Shown in pieces: positions 27,028-36,154 of a stretch of 64,000 bases of DNA. Numbering within the stretch: position 1 is the stretch's first letter; each line of letters starts with the position of its first letter. The stretch lies in the NCBI RefSeq assembly GCF_003994255.1, contig NZ_ML133860.1:1-64000 (forward strand), given 5' to 3'. The notes under the pieces were generated by a model. It did not search any database. It worked only from the letters and a program-made list of their open reading frames with translations, and was not told the DNA's origin. The stretch comes from Brachybacterium paraconglomeratum. GTDB taxonomy: Bacteria; Actinomycetota; Actinomycetes; Actinomycetales; Dermabacteraceae. The position numbers and the translations under genes are program-made.

Positions 27028-27118
27028 CGAGGGCGGTATCCTCGGGCCGACGGCGTCGGAGCGGACGAGGCACAGAGCCCCGGACGCGGCGCCGAGCAGA
27101 AGGAGGACGGAGCGAGGG

Positions 27119-27922
27119 ATGACCGAGCGAGCCACGACGGAGCGGAGCACGACGGCCCACGGGGCGGTGCAGTCCGTGGACCGGGCGGTGAAGGTGCTCG
27201 AGACGATCGCGCGCGAGGACGGGGCGAGCGTGGCGGCGATCGCCCGTGAGCTGGAGGTCCATGCCTCCACCGCCTCGCGCCTGGTCGCCTCCCTCGAGCG
27301 GCACGACCTCGTCGAGCGAGGGGACGACGGCGCCGTGCAGCTGGGCGTGGGTCTGCTGCGCCTGGCCTCCGCTGCCCGGCCGCGCCGGGACCTCACCGCG
27401 ATCGCGGGCCCGGTCTGCGAGGCGCTCGCCGAGGAGCTCGGGGAGACCGTCAACGTCGCGGTGCTGCGCGGCGGCGTCGCGGTGAACCTCTACCAGGCCC
27501 AGGCCCGCAGCACCGTCGCGATGCACAACTGGGTGGGCGACCGGACCGTGCTGCACGCGACCTCGAGCGGGAAGATGCTGCTGGCGCACCTGGACCCGGC
27601 CCAGCGACGCGAGCTGTTGCGCGGCGAGCTCGAGTCCTTCACCGCGCGCACCCTCACCGATCCGGCCGCTCTCGAACGGCAGCTGGACGAGGCGCGCGAG
27701 CGCGGCTGGGCCCAGGCCGTCGAGGAGTTCGAGGAGGGTCTGGTCGCGCTCGCCGCCCCGGTGCGCGGCCCCGAGGGCACCGTGATCGCGGCCGTCTCCG
27801 CCGCTGGCCCCGCCTACCGGCTCGCCCCGGAGCGGCTGCCCGAGGCGGCGGAGGTGCTGCGGGCCGCGACAGAGGAGATCTCCCGCCGCCTCGGCCACCG
27901 CGGCGACCTGCGCGACCTCTAG
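27119..27922 (+). CDS. IclR family transcriptional regulator
   Basis: 267 residues. The winged helix domain (AVQSVDRAVKVLETIAREDG, then SVAAIARELEVHASTASRLV) is followed by an IclR effector domain (NVAVLRGGVAVNLYQAQA, HATSSGKMLLAHLD, RGWAQAVEEFEEGLVALAAP). ATG at 27119 is chosen over in-frame upstream starts that lie in the operator region; AGGAGG precedes it at 27101-27106. It is divergent from the DmdA-like and MTHFR genes, which are its probable targets. Confidence 0.9.
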   Translation: MTERATTERSTTAHGAVQSVDRAVKVLETIAREDGASVAAIARELEVHASTASRLVASLERHDLVERGDDGAVQLGVGLLRLASAARPRRDLTAIAGPVCEALAEELGETVNVAVLRGGVAVNLYQAQARSTVAMHNWVGDRTVLHATSSGKMLLAHLDPAQRRELLRGELESFTARTLTDPAALERQLDEARERGWAQAVEEFEEGLVALAAPVRGPEGTVIAAVSAAGPAYRLAPERLPEAAEVLRAATEEISRRLGHRGDLRDL

Positions 27923-27931
27923 GATCAGCAG

Positions 27932-28948
27932 ATGCTCCTCATCGCCCGGGCCTCGCAGGACGAGATCCTCGCTGCCTTCGCCCCGCTCCGCCTCCCCGAA
28001 GACCCTGACCGGACGTGGCACGTGGGGCCCACAGCCCCGAGCGGGTGGACCGCGGCCTGGGTCGAGGAGGAGACGACGCTCCCCGAGACCTGGGACCTGG
28101 TGCTCCTCGGCGAGGTCGGGGATCCGCGCGTGGTGCGCGTCCGCACCGGGGGAGCGGAGCGGAGGTTCGCCTGGGACATCCACGACGCGAGCATCCCGGG
28201 GGAGGTTCCCGCCGCCATCGCGGCGACGCTCGGGATGCCCGGCACCGAGGCGGCGTTCCGCCTCGCTCTCGAGGAGCACCTGCTCGGGGAGACGACTGCG
28301 GAGGAGGAGGACCTCGCCCTCTCCCAGGTCGCCGAGGCCCTCGGCGGGGCCAGAGGCAGGAACGGGCTGCCCGAGCTGGAGAACGACACCTTCCGGGAGG
28401 TGCTGCTGGACCGCGGCGATGCCTCGCGACGCCGCGATCTCGCCGAGCAGTTCTTCTACGGGGAGGAGGGCTGGGTGCTCACGGAGATCGGCGGGGACTG
28501 GTTCACCGTGCATTCCGCCGACACACCCGAGCTCGGCGCGGGGCCCTTCGACCTCGACGACGCGTCGGGCGAGGACCAGCCGGTGCTCGTGCTGTGGCGC
28601 GGCAGCGGCTCCGGCGCCGTCCTCGAGGACCGGGAGGACCTCATGGAGCTCATCCAGTGGAACACCGGCTGGGTCGAGCAGATCGACGACTCCGCAGAGC
28701 GTGCCACGACCGGCGAGGCGCTTGTCGAGGCCTTCGGCGTGGGGGAGGGAGCGCGTCGCCTCCGCGATCTGTGCGCCGTGCGGACCGTCGACGGCGATCC
28801 CCTCGCCCAGCTGCTCGAGCTGCTGGACATCCCGCGCACCGCCCTGCTGGTCCTGGACGACGACCCCTCGGCCCCCGAGCCGATGTCGATCGACGCGCCG
28901 GGCGGCTTCCTCCGCGGGGTGAGGCGGCTCTTCGGAGGGCGCGGCTGA
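27932..28948 (+). CDS. Hypothetical acidic protein (338 residues)
   Basis: ATG 27932 is 9 bases after the IclR stop, so the two are probably cotranscribed. The protein is acidic and mostly helical with Trp-rich spots (WDLVLLGEVGDP, FYGEEGWVLTEIGGDWF). No signal peptide or membrane helix. I recognise no domain. The last 30 residues (APGGFLRGVRRLFGGRG) form a basic amphipathic tail. Codon use is that of a real gene. Function unknown. Confidence 0.7.
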   Translation: MLLIARASQDEILAAFAPLRLPEDPDRTWHVGPTAPSGWTAAWVEEETTLPETWDLVLLGEVGDPRVVRVRTGGAERRFAWDIHDASIPGEVPAAIAATLGMPGTEAAFRLALEEHLLGETTAEEEDLALSQVAEALGGARGRNGLPELENDTFREVLLDRGDASRRRDLAEQFFYGEEGWVLTEIGGDWFTVHSADTPELGAGPFDLDDASGEDQPVLVLWRGSGSGAVLEDREDLMELIQWNTGWVEQIDDSAERATTGEALVEAFGVGEGARRLRDLCAVRTVDGDPLAQLLELLDIPRTALLVLDDDPSAPEPMSIDAPGGFLRGVRRLFGGRG

Positions 28949-28982
28949 CGCGGGCCGGGAGCGATGGTCCCGGCGGGCACGG

Positions 28983-29791
28983 TCAGCGCCGACGGGAGGA
29001 GCCGGCCGGTTCGTGGTCCTCGAGCGGGGCGAGGAAGCGCTCGATCCCGTCCACGACGGCGCGGAAGCGCGGGGAGGCGAACACGTCGAAGCCGTGCTGG
29101 GCACCGGGCAACTCCGCGGAGAGGACCGGGGAGGGCGAGCCGGCGCGCAGGTGCGCCGCGAGGTCCCGGGCCTGCTGGACCGGGACCCAGTTGTCCAGCG
29201 TGCCGTGGAGCACCAGCATCGGCGGTGCGCCATGCGGTGCATCAGGTGGCGGGACTCGAAGTGTCTGCTGCCGGTGGAGTACCCGCCGCCGTGGAAGTAC
29301 AGCAGCACCGGGGCGGGGGAGTCCGCCTCATGGTCGCGGCGACGGTACAGGTCCAGGCGGTGCTCGCGCCCGCCCGGGCCGTAGGCGAGGCCCGGGACGC
29401 GCTCGACCTCCCGCGGGCGCAGCGGCAGCGGAGACAGCCAGGCCCAGCGGAAGGGGCGCGCCCCCTCCGGGCGGCCCACGATCCGGAGGATCACGGCGCG
29501 GCTGCGGGAGATCCGCCGCTGGATCAGCACGAGGCCGAGGAGCACGAACAGCCCGAGGGTGATCCCGGCCGCAGCGGCGAGCGGCCCGAGCGCGGGACCG
29601 TCGTCGGAGGGCAGCAGCGAGGGGGCGAGGTTCAGCGTGAGCAGGAGCAGCACCAGCATCGGCAGCTCGTTCAGGGCGACGCTGAGGTAGTACACGGCCC
29701 GGGCCAGCAGTAGGGGGCGACGCGGGGGCCTGAGCATGAGGGCGATGACCCCCGCCCAGATCACGAGCGTGAGGAGGAGACCGTAGGACAT
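28983..29791 (-). pseudogene. Alpha/beta hydrolase with internal deletion and frameshift
   Basis: ATG 29791 opens a protein with three membrane helices and then a hydrolase domain whose oxyanion motif is LYFHGGGYSTGSRHFESRHL. Around 29220-29245, sequence that should hold about 100 residues including the GxSxG nucleophile is missing, and the frame changes; the rest continues as MLVLHGTLDNWVPVQQARDL and GAQHGFDVFASPRFRAVV with the acid and histidine. The catalytic serine is therefore lost. The N-terminal membrane part could still be made. Confidence 0.75.
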
Positions 29792-30014
29792 GGGATCCTT
29801 CCGCCGCCCCGCACCGATGCGCCGCGGCCTACGGCGCCCGCAGGACGGGGAGCCGACCGGGATGCGGCGTGTCGCCGCCATCGACCCTAGAGCGAACCGC
29901 GGCGTCGGGCCAGGCCCCCGGCGCCGCCGGCACCGTCCGCCGCCGACTCGCCGTGCGAGTGTCGGTAGCCTGCCTCCGAGGCCGCGTGCTGCGGTCGGAG
30001 CGAGGAGGAGAGCC

Positions 30015-30587
30015 GTGGAGCTGCAGGACCTGCTGGACGCGATGAACGCCGGGGAGCGGATCGAGGGCGGCTCGCCGCTGCACGAGGTCATGCACGTGGC
30101 GAGCCAGCAGGCGATGCGCGTGACGGCCGAGCTCAACGGCTCCTATCACGAGCCCGCGCGGGTGCGGGAGCTGCTGGCCGAGCTCACCGGCATGGAGATC
30201 GCGGAGAGCGTCACGCTCTTCCCTCCGTTGACCGCGGACTTCGGGCGGAACCTCCGCCTCGGCGAGCGGGTGTTCATCAACTCCGGCTGCCGCTTCCAGG
30301 ACCAGGGCGGCATCACGATCGGCGACGACTGCCTGATCGGGCACGATGTCGTGATGGCGACGCTGAACCATGACATGGACCCGGCGCGCCGTGCGGATCT
30401 GCACCCCGCGCCGATCGTCGTCGGGAACCGGGTGTGGATCGGCGCGAAGGCGACCGTGCTGCCCGGGGTCACGATCGGGGAGGACGCCGTGGTGGGCGCC
30501 GGGTCCGTGGTGACGAAGGACGTCCCCGCCGGGACGGTCGTCGTCGGCTCCCCGGCGCGGGTGGTGCGCGAGGTGCCGCGGAGCTGA
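30015..30587 (+). CDS. Hexapeptide-repeat acyltransferase (maltose acetyltransferase-like)
   Basis: 190 residues from GTG 30015, which follows GAGGAGGAG. An N-terminal helical part (LPHEVMHVASQQA region) precedes a left-handed beta helix: FGRNLRLGERVFINSGCRFQ, ITIGDDCLIGHDVVMATLNH with the catalytic histidine, and VVGNRVWIGAKATVLPGVTI. It lacks the standard Mac domain seen in the other acetyltransferase at 4422. It transfers an acetyl group to an unknown sugar or small molecule. Confidence 0.85.
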   Translation: MELQDLLDAMNAGERIEGGSPLHEVMHVASQQAMRVTAELNGSYHEPARVRELLAELTGMEIAESVTLFPPLTADFGRNLRLGERVFINSGCRFQDQGGITIGDDCLIGHDVVMATLNHDMDPARRADLHPAPIVVGNRVWIGAKATVLPGVTIGEDAVVGAGSVVTKDVPAGTVVVGSPARVVREVPRS

Positions 30588-30711
30588 GGGGAGGGCCGGC
30601 CGTCGGGCTGCGCGCTGAGGGGCGACCCGACGAGCGAGGGCTGCCACGGAGGTCTCCTACGAGGTGCGGCGTAGTCCGCAAGGTGGCCCGCACGAGCGGC
30701 GGGTAAAGAAA

Positions 30712-30735
30712 AAACGCCCTGTCACCAGGGCGTTT
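30712..30735 (-). terminator. Rho-independent terminator of tRNA-His
   Basis: On the minus strand AAACGCCCT and AGGGCGTTT pair around a 6-base loop and are followed by a run of six T. It lies directly after the tRNA 3' end. Confidence 0.85.
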
Positions 30736-30737
30736 CT

Positions 30738-30813
30738 TGGGGTGATCGACGGGATTTGAACCCGCGACCGCCTGGACCACAACCAGGAGCTCTACCAACT
30801 GAGCTACGACCAC
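30738..30813 (-). tRNA. tRNA-His(GUG)
   Basis: Minus-strand cloverleaf with acceptor GTGGTCG/CGATCAC, anticodon loop TTGTGGT (anticodon GUG) and T-loop GGTTCAAATCC. The CCA end is encoded (30738-30740), unlike the other tRNAs here, and base 30814 supplies the extra 5' G typical of tRNA-His. Confidence 0.97.
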
Positions 30814-31058
30814 CATGTGCGACCTGACGGCCTGCAACGAGAGATCAGCATACCCGGTCCGAGCGGTGCTTTCCTCCACGAAGCGGCTCGCAGGAGTGTG
30901 AGACGCATTGCATCGGCGACAGCGGCCCGGACGGCGCCACGACGGCGGGCGCGATCCTCGCTCGGCGTCGCCGGGTGATGCGCCCCAGCAGCCGCCGGAC
31001 GGATGGCCCGCACGGCACCTGCCGACCGGGCCCTCCCGCGGTCACAGCGGGGCGCCGC

Positions 31059-32042
31059 TCAGAGCAGCTCGGCGCGCAGCTGCTCGGGCGACTTCGGGGA
31101 GAGCAGGCCCGGCGCCACGTCGAAGGGGGTCCGCGCGCCGTGCTCGCCGGTGGCGGCCAGGCGTGCGGCGGCCCGGGCGTAGGCGACCAGCACGCTCGCG
31201 GTGAACTCGGGGTTCGACTCCTCCTGCGGGTGGTATTCGATGGTCTGCGTCGTGCCGGGGGAGGACTCGCCGGAGCGGATCACGAAACCGCCGTGGGGCG
31301 CGCCCCGGTGGTCGCGGGCGAGCTCCTCGGCGGTGATGAAGTGGACCGTCGTGTCGTAGGGCTCGAAGTAGTGCGGCATCGTCACGATCTCCTCGCGCAC
31401 CGCCTCGGCGTCGGCGCCCTCTTCGAGCACCACGAAGCACTCGCGCACGTGCTTCTCGCGGGTGCTGAGCTCGGGCCGTTCGCCGGCGCGCACCCGCGCG
31501 ATCGCGTCCTCGGAGGGGATCGTGTACTGGACGGCGCCGGCGACCCCGTCCACGCGGCGCACCGCGTCGGAGTGCCCCTGGGACAGGCCGCGGCCCCAGA
31601 AGGTGTAGGTGTCGCCGGAGGCGAGGATCGCCTCGCCGAAGAGGCGGTTGATCGAGAACAGGCCGGGGTCCCATCCGGTGGAGATCAGCGCCGTGGTGCC
31701 GGCCTCGCGGGCCGCGGCGTCCACGGCCGCGTAGTGCTCGGGGATCCGGGCGTGGGTGTCGAAGCTGTCCACGACGGTGAAGCGGGCGGCGAGCTGCGGG
31801 GTCTGCGCGGGCAGATCCGACTTCGAGCCGCCGCATAGCACGAGCACGTCGATCTCGCCGGGCATCGACTCGAGCGCGTCCATCGAGCGGACCGCGGTGT
31901 CCTCGAGGGCGGTGGTCAGGGTCGACGGGTCGCGGCGCGTGAAGACGCCCACCAGCTCCATGTCCTCCTGGAGGGAGACGGCGAGCTCCACGCCCCGTCC
32001 CAGGTTCCCGTAGCCGACGATTCCGAGGCGATGTGCAGTCAT
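31059..32042 (-). CDS. ddh: meso-Diaminopimelate D-dehydrogenase
   Basis: 327 residues. The Rossmann start LGIVGYGNLGRGVELAVSLQ, the segments VLVLCGGSKSDLPAQTPQLA and VDSFDTHARIPEHYAAVD, and LISTGWDPGLFSINRLFGEA are hallmarks of Ddh. The enzyme makes meso-diaminopimelate in one NADPH- and ammonia-dependent step from tetrahydrodipicolinate, for lysine and, where used, peptidoglycan. Length fits the family (about 320). ATG at 32042. It stands alone, without other lysine genes. Confidence 0.93.
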   Translation of the reverse strand: MTAHRLGIVGYGNLGRGVELAVSLQEDMELVGVFTRRDPSTLTTALEDTAVRSMDALESMPGEIDVLVLCGGSKSDLPAQTPQLAARFTVVDSFDTHARIPEHYAAVDAAAREAGTTALISTGWDPGLFSINRLFGEAILASGDTYTFWGRGLSQGHSDAVRRVDGVAGAVQYTIPSEDAIARVRAGERPELSTREKHVRECFVVLEEGADAEAVREEIVTMPHYFEPYDTTVHFITAEELARDHRGAPHGGFVIRSGESSPGTTQTIEYHPQEESNPEFTASVLVAYARAAARLAATGEHGARTPFDVAPGLLSPKSPEQLRAELL

Positions 32043-32190
32043 TGTCCTTGCTCTGGTCGAGGGGAGGCGCCCGCAGCGGCGGACGCCCTGGTCGATGCTA
32101 CTGAAGCGCCGCCGACCGGGAGCAGGAGAGCCACGTGACGGGCTCGCGTCCCGCGTTGCACCGCCCCTGGGGGAGGGGGAGACTGGCGGC

Positions 32191-32544
32191 ATGATCGTCG
32201 CCTTCTCCGTCCAGCCCACCGGTGCCCCCTCCGACCCGGCCCTCGCCCGCGATCTCGGGGAGGGGGCCGACGCCGCGAGCGTGCACGACGCCGTCGCCGC
32301 CGCGGTGCGGGTCGTGCGCGACTCCGGCCTGCCCACCCGCACCTCCTCGATGTTCACCGAGATCGAGGGGGAGTGGGACGAGGTCATGGACGTCGTCAAG
32401 CGCGCGACCGACGAGGCGGGCCGCTACGGCTCCCGCGTCTCGCTCGTGCTCAAGGCCGACATCCGCCCCGGCCACGACCGCGGCGAGCTCGACGGGAAGA
32501 TCGAGCGGATGGAGGCCGCCGCGTCCCGGCTCGAGCAGAGCTGA
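32191..32544 (+). CDS. Thiamine-binding protein (MTH1187/YkoF-like)
   Basis: 117 residues with the ferredoxin-like pattern of the family: MIVAFSVQPTGAP at the N-terminus, TRTSSMFTEIEGEWDEVMDV in the middle, and VSLVLKADIRPG near the end. These proteins bind thiamine or hydroxymethylpyrimidine derivatives in the cytoplasm. No thiamine riboswitch is visible upstream. ATG at 32191 follows GGGGAG. Function beyond binding is unknown. Confidence 0.82.
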   Translation: MIVAFSVQPTGAPSDPALARDLGEGADAASVHDAVAAAVRVVRDSGLPTRTSSMFTEIEGEWDEVMDVVKRATDEAGRYGSRVSLVLKADIRPGHDRGELDGKIERMEAAASRLEQS

Positions 32545-32556
32545 CCTCCGCCCGCC

Positions 32557-32599
32557 GACAGGACCTGCCCCCGGTGCAGCACCGGGGGCAGGTCCTGTC
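32557..32599. terminator. Bidirectional terminator between thiamine-binding and orn fusion genes
   Basis: The 20 bases at 32557-32576 pair perfectly with 32580-32599 around the loop CAG. It lies between two converging genes and should end both transcripts. Confidence 0.85.
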
Positions 32600-32617
32600 A
32601 TCAGCGGCGGGACCTGA

Positions 32618-34519
32618 TCAGAGGTCGCTGTCCAGCAGCCCGTCGCGCAGCGCTGCCGACAGCGCCGGGGCGAGGGGCAGGCGCGGGATCAGCACGCACT
32701 GCAGCGCGTGGTAGATGTCGGGCTTGCCCGGCCAGGTCACGCCCTGCGGCTCGTTCTCGGCGTCGAGCTCGTGGAACCACGAGCCCTCCTCGGGATCGAG
32801 CAGATAGGTGGAGATGTACTCCCACCACTGCTCGTAGCGCTCGGCCCAGACGCGCTCCCCGGTCACCCGGTGCATCACGGCGGCCGCGGCGACGGCCTCC
32901 GCCGCCACCCAGTGCATCCGCTCGGAGGAGACGGGCGCGCCGTCCCAGTCCACGGTGTAGACCCAGCCGGGCTTTCCGTCGGCGCCGAAGGCCGCGGCGG
33001 ACTTCTCCATCAGGGCGGTCGCGGCCTCGAGCATCCACTCCGGCGCTTCGCCGTCCAGCGCGATGAGGGACGCGCGGGCCTGGAGCACCAGGCGGGACCA
33101 CTCGATCCAGTGCCCGATCGTGGCGCCGTAGGGGCGGAACGGGTGGGCGGGCTCGTCGCGGTTGTAGTCCAGCAGCGGCGACCACTCCACGTCGAAGTGC
33201 TCGGGCAGCGCCCAGTCGTTGGCGCGCGCGAACTCATCGATCGCCCGGGTCGCGATGCCGACGGCACGGTCCAGCCAGCGCCGCTGCCCGGTCACGTCGG
33301 CCGCGGCCAGCAGCGCCTCGACCGTGTGCATGTTCGCGTTGATCCCGCGGTACTCCTCGCACTCGGAGAAGCTGCGGTCGAAGGTGTCCACGCTCATCCC
33401 GGAGCGCTCGTCGAAGAACTTCGTATCGAGCACAGCGAGCGCCTCGTCCAGCAGCTGCTTCGCACCGGGCCGGCCGGCGGCGGTCGCGGAGGAGGCGGCG
33501 AGGACCACGAAGGCGTGGGCGTAGGCTTGCTTGGAGTCGTCCACGGTGCGGCCGCCCTCGACCGAGGCGAACCAGCCGCCGTGCTCGTCGTCGTGGAAGA
33601 CGCCGCGCAGCGAGGCGATGCCGTGATCGGCGAAGCGGCCGAAGTCCGGGCGGCCCAGCATGTGGCCGAGCGCGAAGGCGTGCGTCATCCGGCAGGTGAT
33701 CCACAGCTCGGAGGGGCGGGAGAGGTCCGGGGCGCCGGTCTCGTCCAGCCAGGCGAATCCGCCGTCCTCCCGCACCGACTCGGAGCCGAAGACGAGCAGC
33801 TCGTCGGCCTCGCCCTCGAGCCAGCTGCGGTGCGAGGCGCGGTCCAGCCAGGGCACGTGCGGAGCGGGCGCGGGCAGGGCCGGGGCGGTCTCGGCGTCCT
33901 CGCGCAGCTCGAAGCGGCGCGCGGCTTCCTGGGCCTGGGCGGTGGTGGGGCCGGGCTCGGAGACCAGCAGCACCTCGCGGTAGTACTTCAGCTCCTGGAT
34001 CGACTCGCGGATGTCGGCGAGCGCGCGGTGGCCGCCATGCTTGGCGGGGATGTTGTAGTACACCCGCGGGAACCAGCGCTTGGCCAGCTCCTTCAGGCTC
34101 GAGACGTCGATGGTGCGATAGGAGAGCCAGCCGGCGAACTCGGGCACGTCGCGGTCCAGGAAGGCGCGGTCGGTGCCGACGCTGTTGCCGGCCAGCGGCG
34201 CCTTCCCCGGCTCGGGGCAGTGCTCCTTGACGTAGGCGAGGCACTGCGCCTCTGCCTCGGCGAGGGTCATGCCGCCGTCGAGCTCCTCGAGCAGGCCGGA
34301 GACGGTGTGCATGTTCACCACGAAGGGATCCATGCCCTGCAGCGCCTCGGCCGGGGGCTTGATCACGACGTCGACGCCGTCCCCGAGGATGTTCAGATCG
34401 GCGTCGGTCACGAGGACGGCGATCTCGACCAGCGCATCACGCTGCTTGTCGAGCCCGGTCATCTCGCAGTCGACCCAGATGATGCGGTCGTTGATGGCAC
34501 GAGTGGAGCTGGAGGTCAC
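32618..34519 (-). CDS. orn: Oligoribonuclease fused to an AGE-family (acylglucosamine 2-epimerase) domain
   Basis: 633 residues in one unbroken frame, GTG start at 34517-34519. Residues 8-205 are a complete oligoribonuclease (DEDDh exonuclease): IIWVDCEMTGLD gives the DxE pair at 17/19, LAGNSVGTDRAFLDRD the second site, and HGGHRALADIRESIQELKYY the HxxxxD site. After a linker, residues about 225-625 form an alpha/alpha barrel like AGE, YihS or mannose isomerases (AYAHAFVVLAASSA, GINANMHTVEALLAAADV, ERMHWVAAEAVAAAAVMHR, GKPDIYHALQC). Orn degrades 2-5 nt RNAs and pGpG; the second half probably isomerises a sugar. Normal Orn ends near residue 200. Confidence 0.88.
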   Translation of the reverse strand: MTSSSTRAINDRIIWVDCEMTGLDKQRDALVEIAVLVTDADLNILGDGVDVVIKPPAEALQGMDPFVVNMHTVSGLLEELDGGMTLAEAEAQCLAYVKEHCPEPGKAPLAGNSVGTDRAFLDRDVPEFAGWLSYRTIDVSSLKELAKRWFPRVYYNIPAKHGGHRALADIRESIQELKYYREVLLVSEPGPTTAQAQEAARRFELREDAETAPALPAPAPHVPWLDRASHRSWLEGEADELLVFGSESVREDGGFAWLDETGAPDLSRPSELWITCRMTHAFALGHMLGRPDFGRFADHGIASLRGVFHDDEHGGWFASVEGGRTVDDSKQAYAHAFVVLAASSATAAGRPGAKQLLDEALAVLDTKFFDERSGMSVDTFDRSFSECEEYRGINANMHTVEALLAAADVTGQRRWLDRAVGIATRAIDEFARANDWALPEHFDVEWSPLLDYNRDEPAHPFRPYGATIGHWIEWSRLVLQARASLIALDGEAPEWMLEAATALMEKSAAAFGADGKPGWVYTVDWDGAPVSSERMHWVAAEAVAAAAVMHRVTGERVWAERYEQWWEYISTYLLDPEEGSWFHELDAENEPQGVTWPGKPDIYHALQCVLIPRLPLAPALSAALRDGLLDSDL

Positions 34520-34658
34520 CGGACAACAGTAGCGCGAGGCCCGATGCCCCGGGCGGCCTCCGGGGAGGGGTGGGGACGAGCGTGCCGTCCCCGGGTAGTT
34601 ACCCTGAGGTCATCTGGTGTCGACGACGAGCCGACGAGAGCCCCGGGAGGGATCCGCC

Positions 34659-35207
34659 ATGAACATGTACCTCCGCCTGCTGCTGTTCCTGCTGCGAGTG
34701 CGCGCGAAGTCCCCGCTCGGCATCTGGGACACCTCTCGTGCGAGCTTCCGCGTGAACCCGGCCGACCTCGACGTGCAGCGCCACATGAACAACGGCCGGT
34801 ACCTCTCGATCATGGACCTCGGCCGCATGGACCTCATGCTCCGCTCCGGCTTCTGGAAGCGGATCACCGACGCCGGCTGGTACCCGGTGGTCGCCGGGCA
34901 GACCATCACCTACCGCCGCTCTCTCACCCTCGGGCAGAGGTTCGAGCTCGCCACCCGCGTGATCGGGTACGACGAGCGCTGGATCTACATGGAGCAGGTG
35001 TTCCGCCGCGGCGACACCGTCATCGCCGACGCGATCGTCCGCGCCCGCTTCCTGCGCAGCTCCGGCGGGTCGGTCGACGTGCAGGAGGTGCTGGACCTGG
35101 TCGGGCAGCCGCCCGCGGACCTCATGCTGCCGGACTGGGTGGAGACCTGGAACCGCGAGTCCTCCGCGCACAGCCGGGCGCTGGCGGACCAAAACCGCGG
35201 CCGCTGA
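34659..35207 (+). CDS. Acyl-CoA thioesterase family protein (hotdog fold)
   Basis: 182 residues. A hydrophobic start (MYLRLLLFLLRVRAKSPLG) precedes a 4HBT-type hotdog domain: FRVNPADLDVQRHMNNGRYL carries the catalytic aspartate and HMNN motif, and VVAGQTITYRRSLTLGQRFE continues the strand pattern. The first segment may attach it to the membrane. ATG at 34659 follows GGGAGG. It likely hydrolyses acyl-CoA or similar thioesters; the substrate is unknown. Confidence 0.85.
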   Translation: MNMYLRLLLFLLRVRAKSPLGIWDTSRASFRVNPADLDVQRHMNNGRYLSIMDLGRMDLMLRSGFWKRITDAGWYPVVAGQTITYRRSLTLGQRFELATRVIGYDERWIYMEQVFRRGDTVIADAIVRARFLRSSGGSVDVQEVLDLVGQPPADLMLPDWVETWNRESSAHSRALADQNRGR

Positions 35208-35298
35208 GCTCTCGTCGGCCCGACACGGCGGACTGCACGGATGACGGCCTGTGACAGGAGGGCGTGACGAGCGCTCGGCCCGTCCCTACGGTGGCGCC

Positions 35299-35898
35299 GT
35301 GACACTCTCCGACACCACCACCGACACCTTCTCCCTCACCACCGCGACCTCCGTCTCCGCCGCCGACCTCGCCGACAGCGCCGCCGCCCGCGCCGACCGC
35401 CTCGACGCGGCGGGCACCGCCTGGGGCGAGCGCATCGACGCCCGCCGAGACTCCGCACAGCTCACCTACACCGTCAACGGCCAGGGCGTCGGCGCCGTCG
35501 CGAGCACGCTCCGCGCCGGCCGCCACGAGTTCGCCGTGGACGAGCCCGCTGCCCTCGCGGGCGACGATCTCGCCGCGAGCCCCGTCGAGGTCGCGCTCGG
35601 CGCCCTGATCTCCTGCCAGGTCGTGGTCTACCGGCTCTACGCGCACGCGCTCGGCATCCAGGTCGACGACATCGACGTCACCGCGGAGGGAGACCTCGAC
35701 GCGGCGCGGCTCTTCGGCAAGGACGAGTCCGTGCGGGCCGGGTTCGGGGACGTGCGCCTGCGCGTCCGCCTCACGGGACCGGAGAGCGCCGAGCGCTACG
35801 AGGAGCTCCGCGCGGCCGTCGACGCCCACTGCCCCGTCCTGGACCTCTTCCAGAACCCGACGCCCGTCACCACCCGCGTCGAGGTCGCCGCCGGCTGA
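35299..35898 (+). CDS. OsmC family peroxidase-like protein
   Basis: 199 residues. The two redox cysteines are in LGALISCQVVVYRLYAHALG and AVDAHCPVLDLFQNPTPV, as in OsmC/Ohr proteins that reduce organic peroxides. A helical N-terminal region of about 50 residues is longer than usual. GTG at 35299 is preferred: TACGGT at 35287-35292 is a -10-like hexamer 6 bases before it, pointing to a leaderless mRNA; a GTG at 35251 is the alternative. Confidence 0.85.
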   Translation: MTLSDTTTDTFSLTTATSVSAADLADSAAARADRLDAAGTAWGERIDARRDSAQLTYTVNGQGVGAVASTLRAGRHEFAVDEPAALAGDDLAASPVEVALGALISCQVVVYRLYAHALGIQVDDIDVTAEGDLDAARLFGKDESVRAGFGDVRLRVRLTGPESAERYEELRAAVDAHCPVLDLFQNPTPVTTRVEVAAG

Positions 35899-36154
35899 CC
35901 TCGACCGCGTCGGGCGCCCGGCCCGCAGTGCCGAATCGGTGTCGCGGAGGGGGATATCCGGCGCGACGGACAGCAGCCGGATCCGGTCGGGAACGGAGCA
36001 TCTCCGCGCGCGCCGCCTCGGCCTGGACGACGTAGATCCTGCCGGTGCGGGACATGCCCACACCCCTCTCGCGTCCGTCGGTCGGCTCGACGGCACGGGC
36101 GCGCCCTGCCTCGAGGCCGCGGCTCCGCGGCACGCTCCGCCAGGGGAGGCGGGG

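Noticed and set aside
32043-32190. Thiamine riboswitch before the thiamine-binding protein gene
   Set aside because: The conserved CUGAGA and related thiamine-box segments are not present.
35867-36055. Possible minus-strand gene of 62 residues (MSRTGRIYVVQAEAA start) with GAGAGGGG ahead of its ATG
   Set aside because: It overlaps the end of the OsmC gene, resembles no family, and its second half is arginine-rich in the way non-coding GC-rich DNA often reads.
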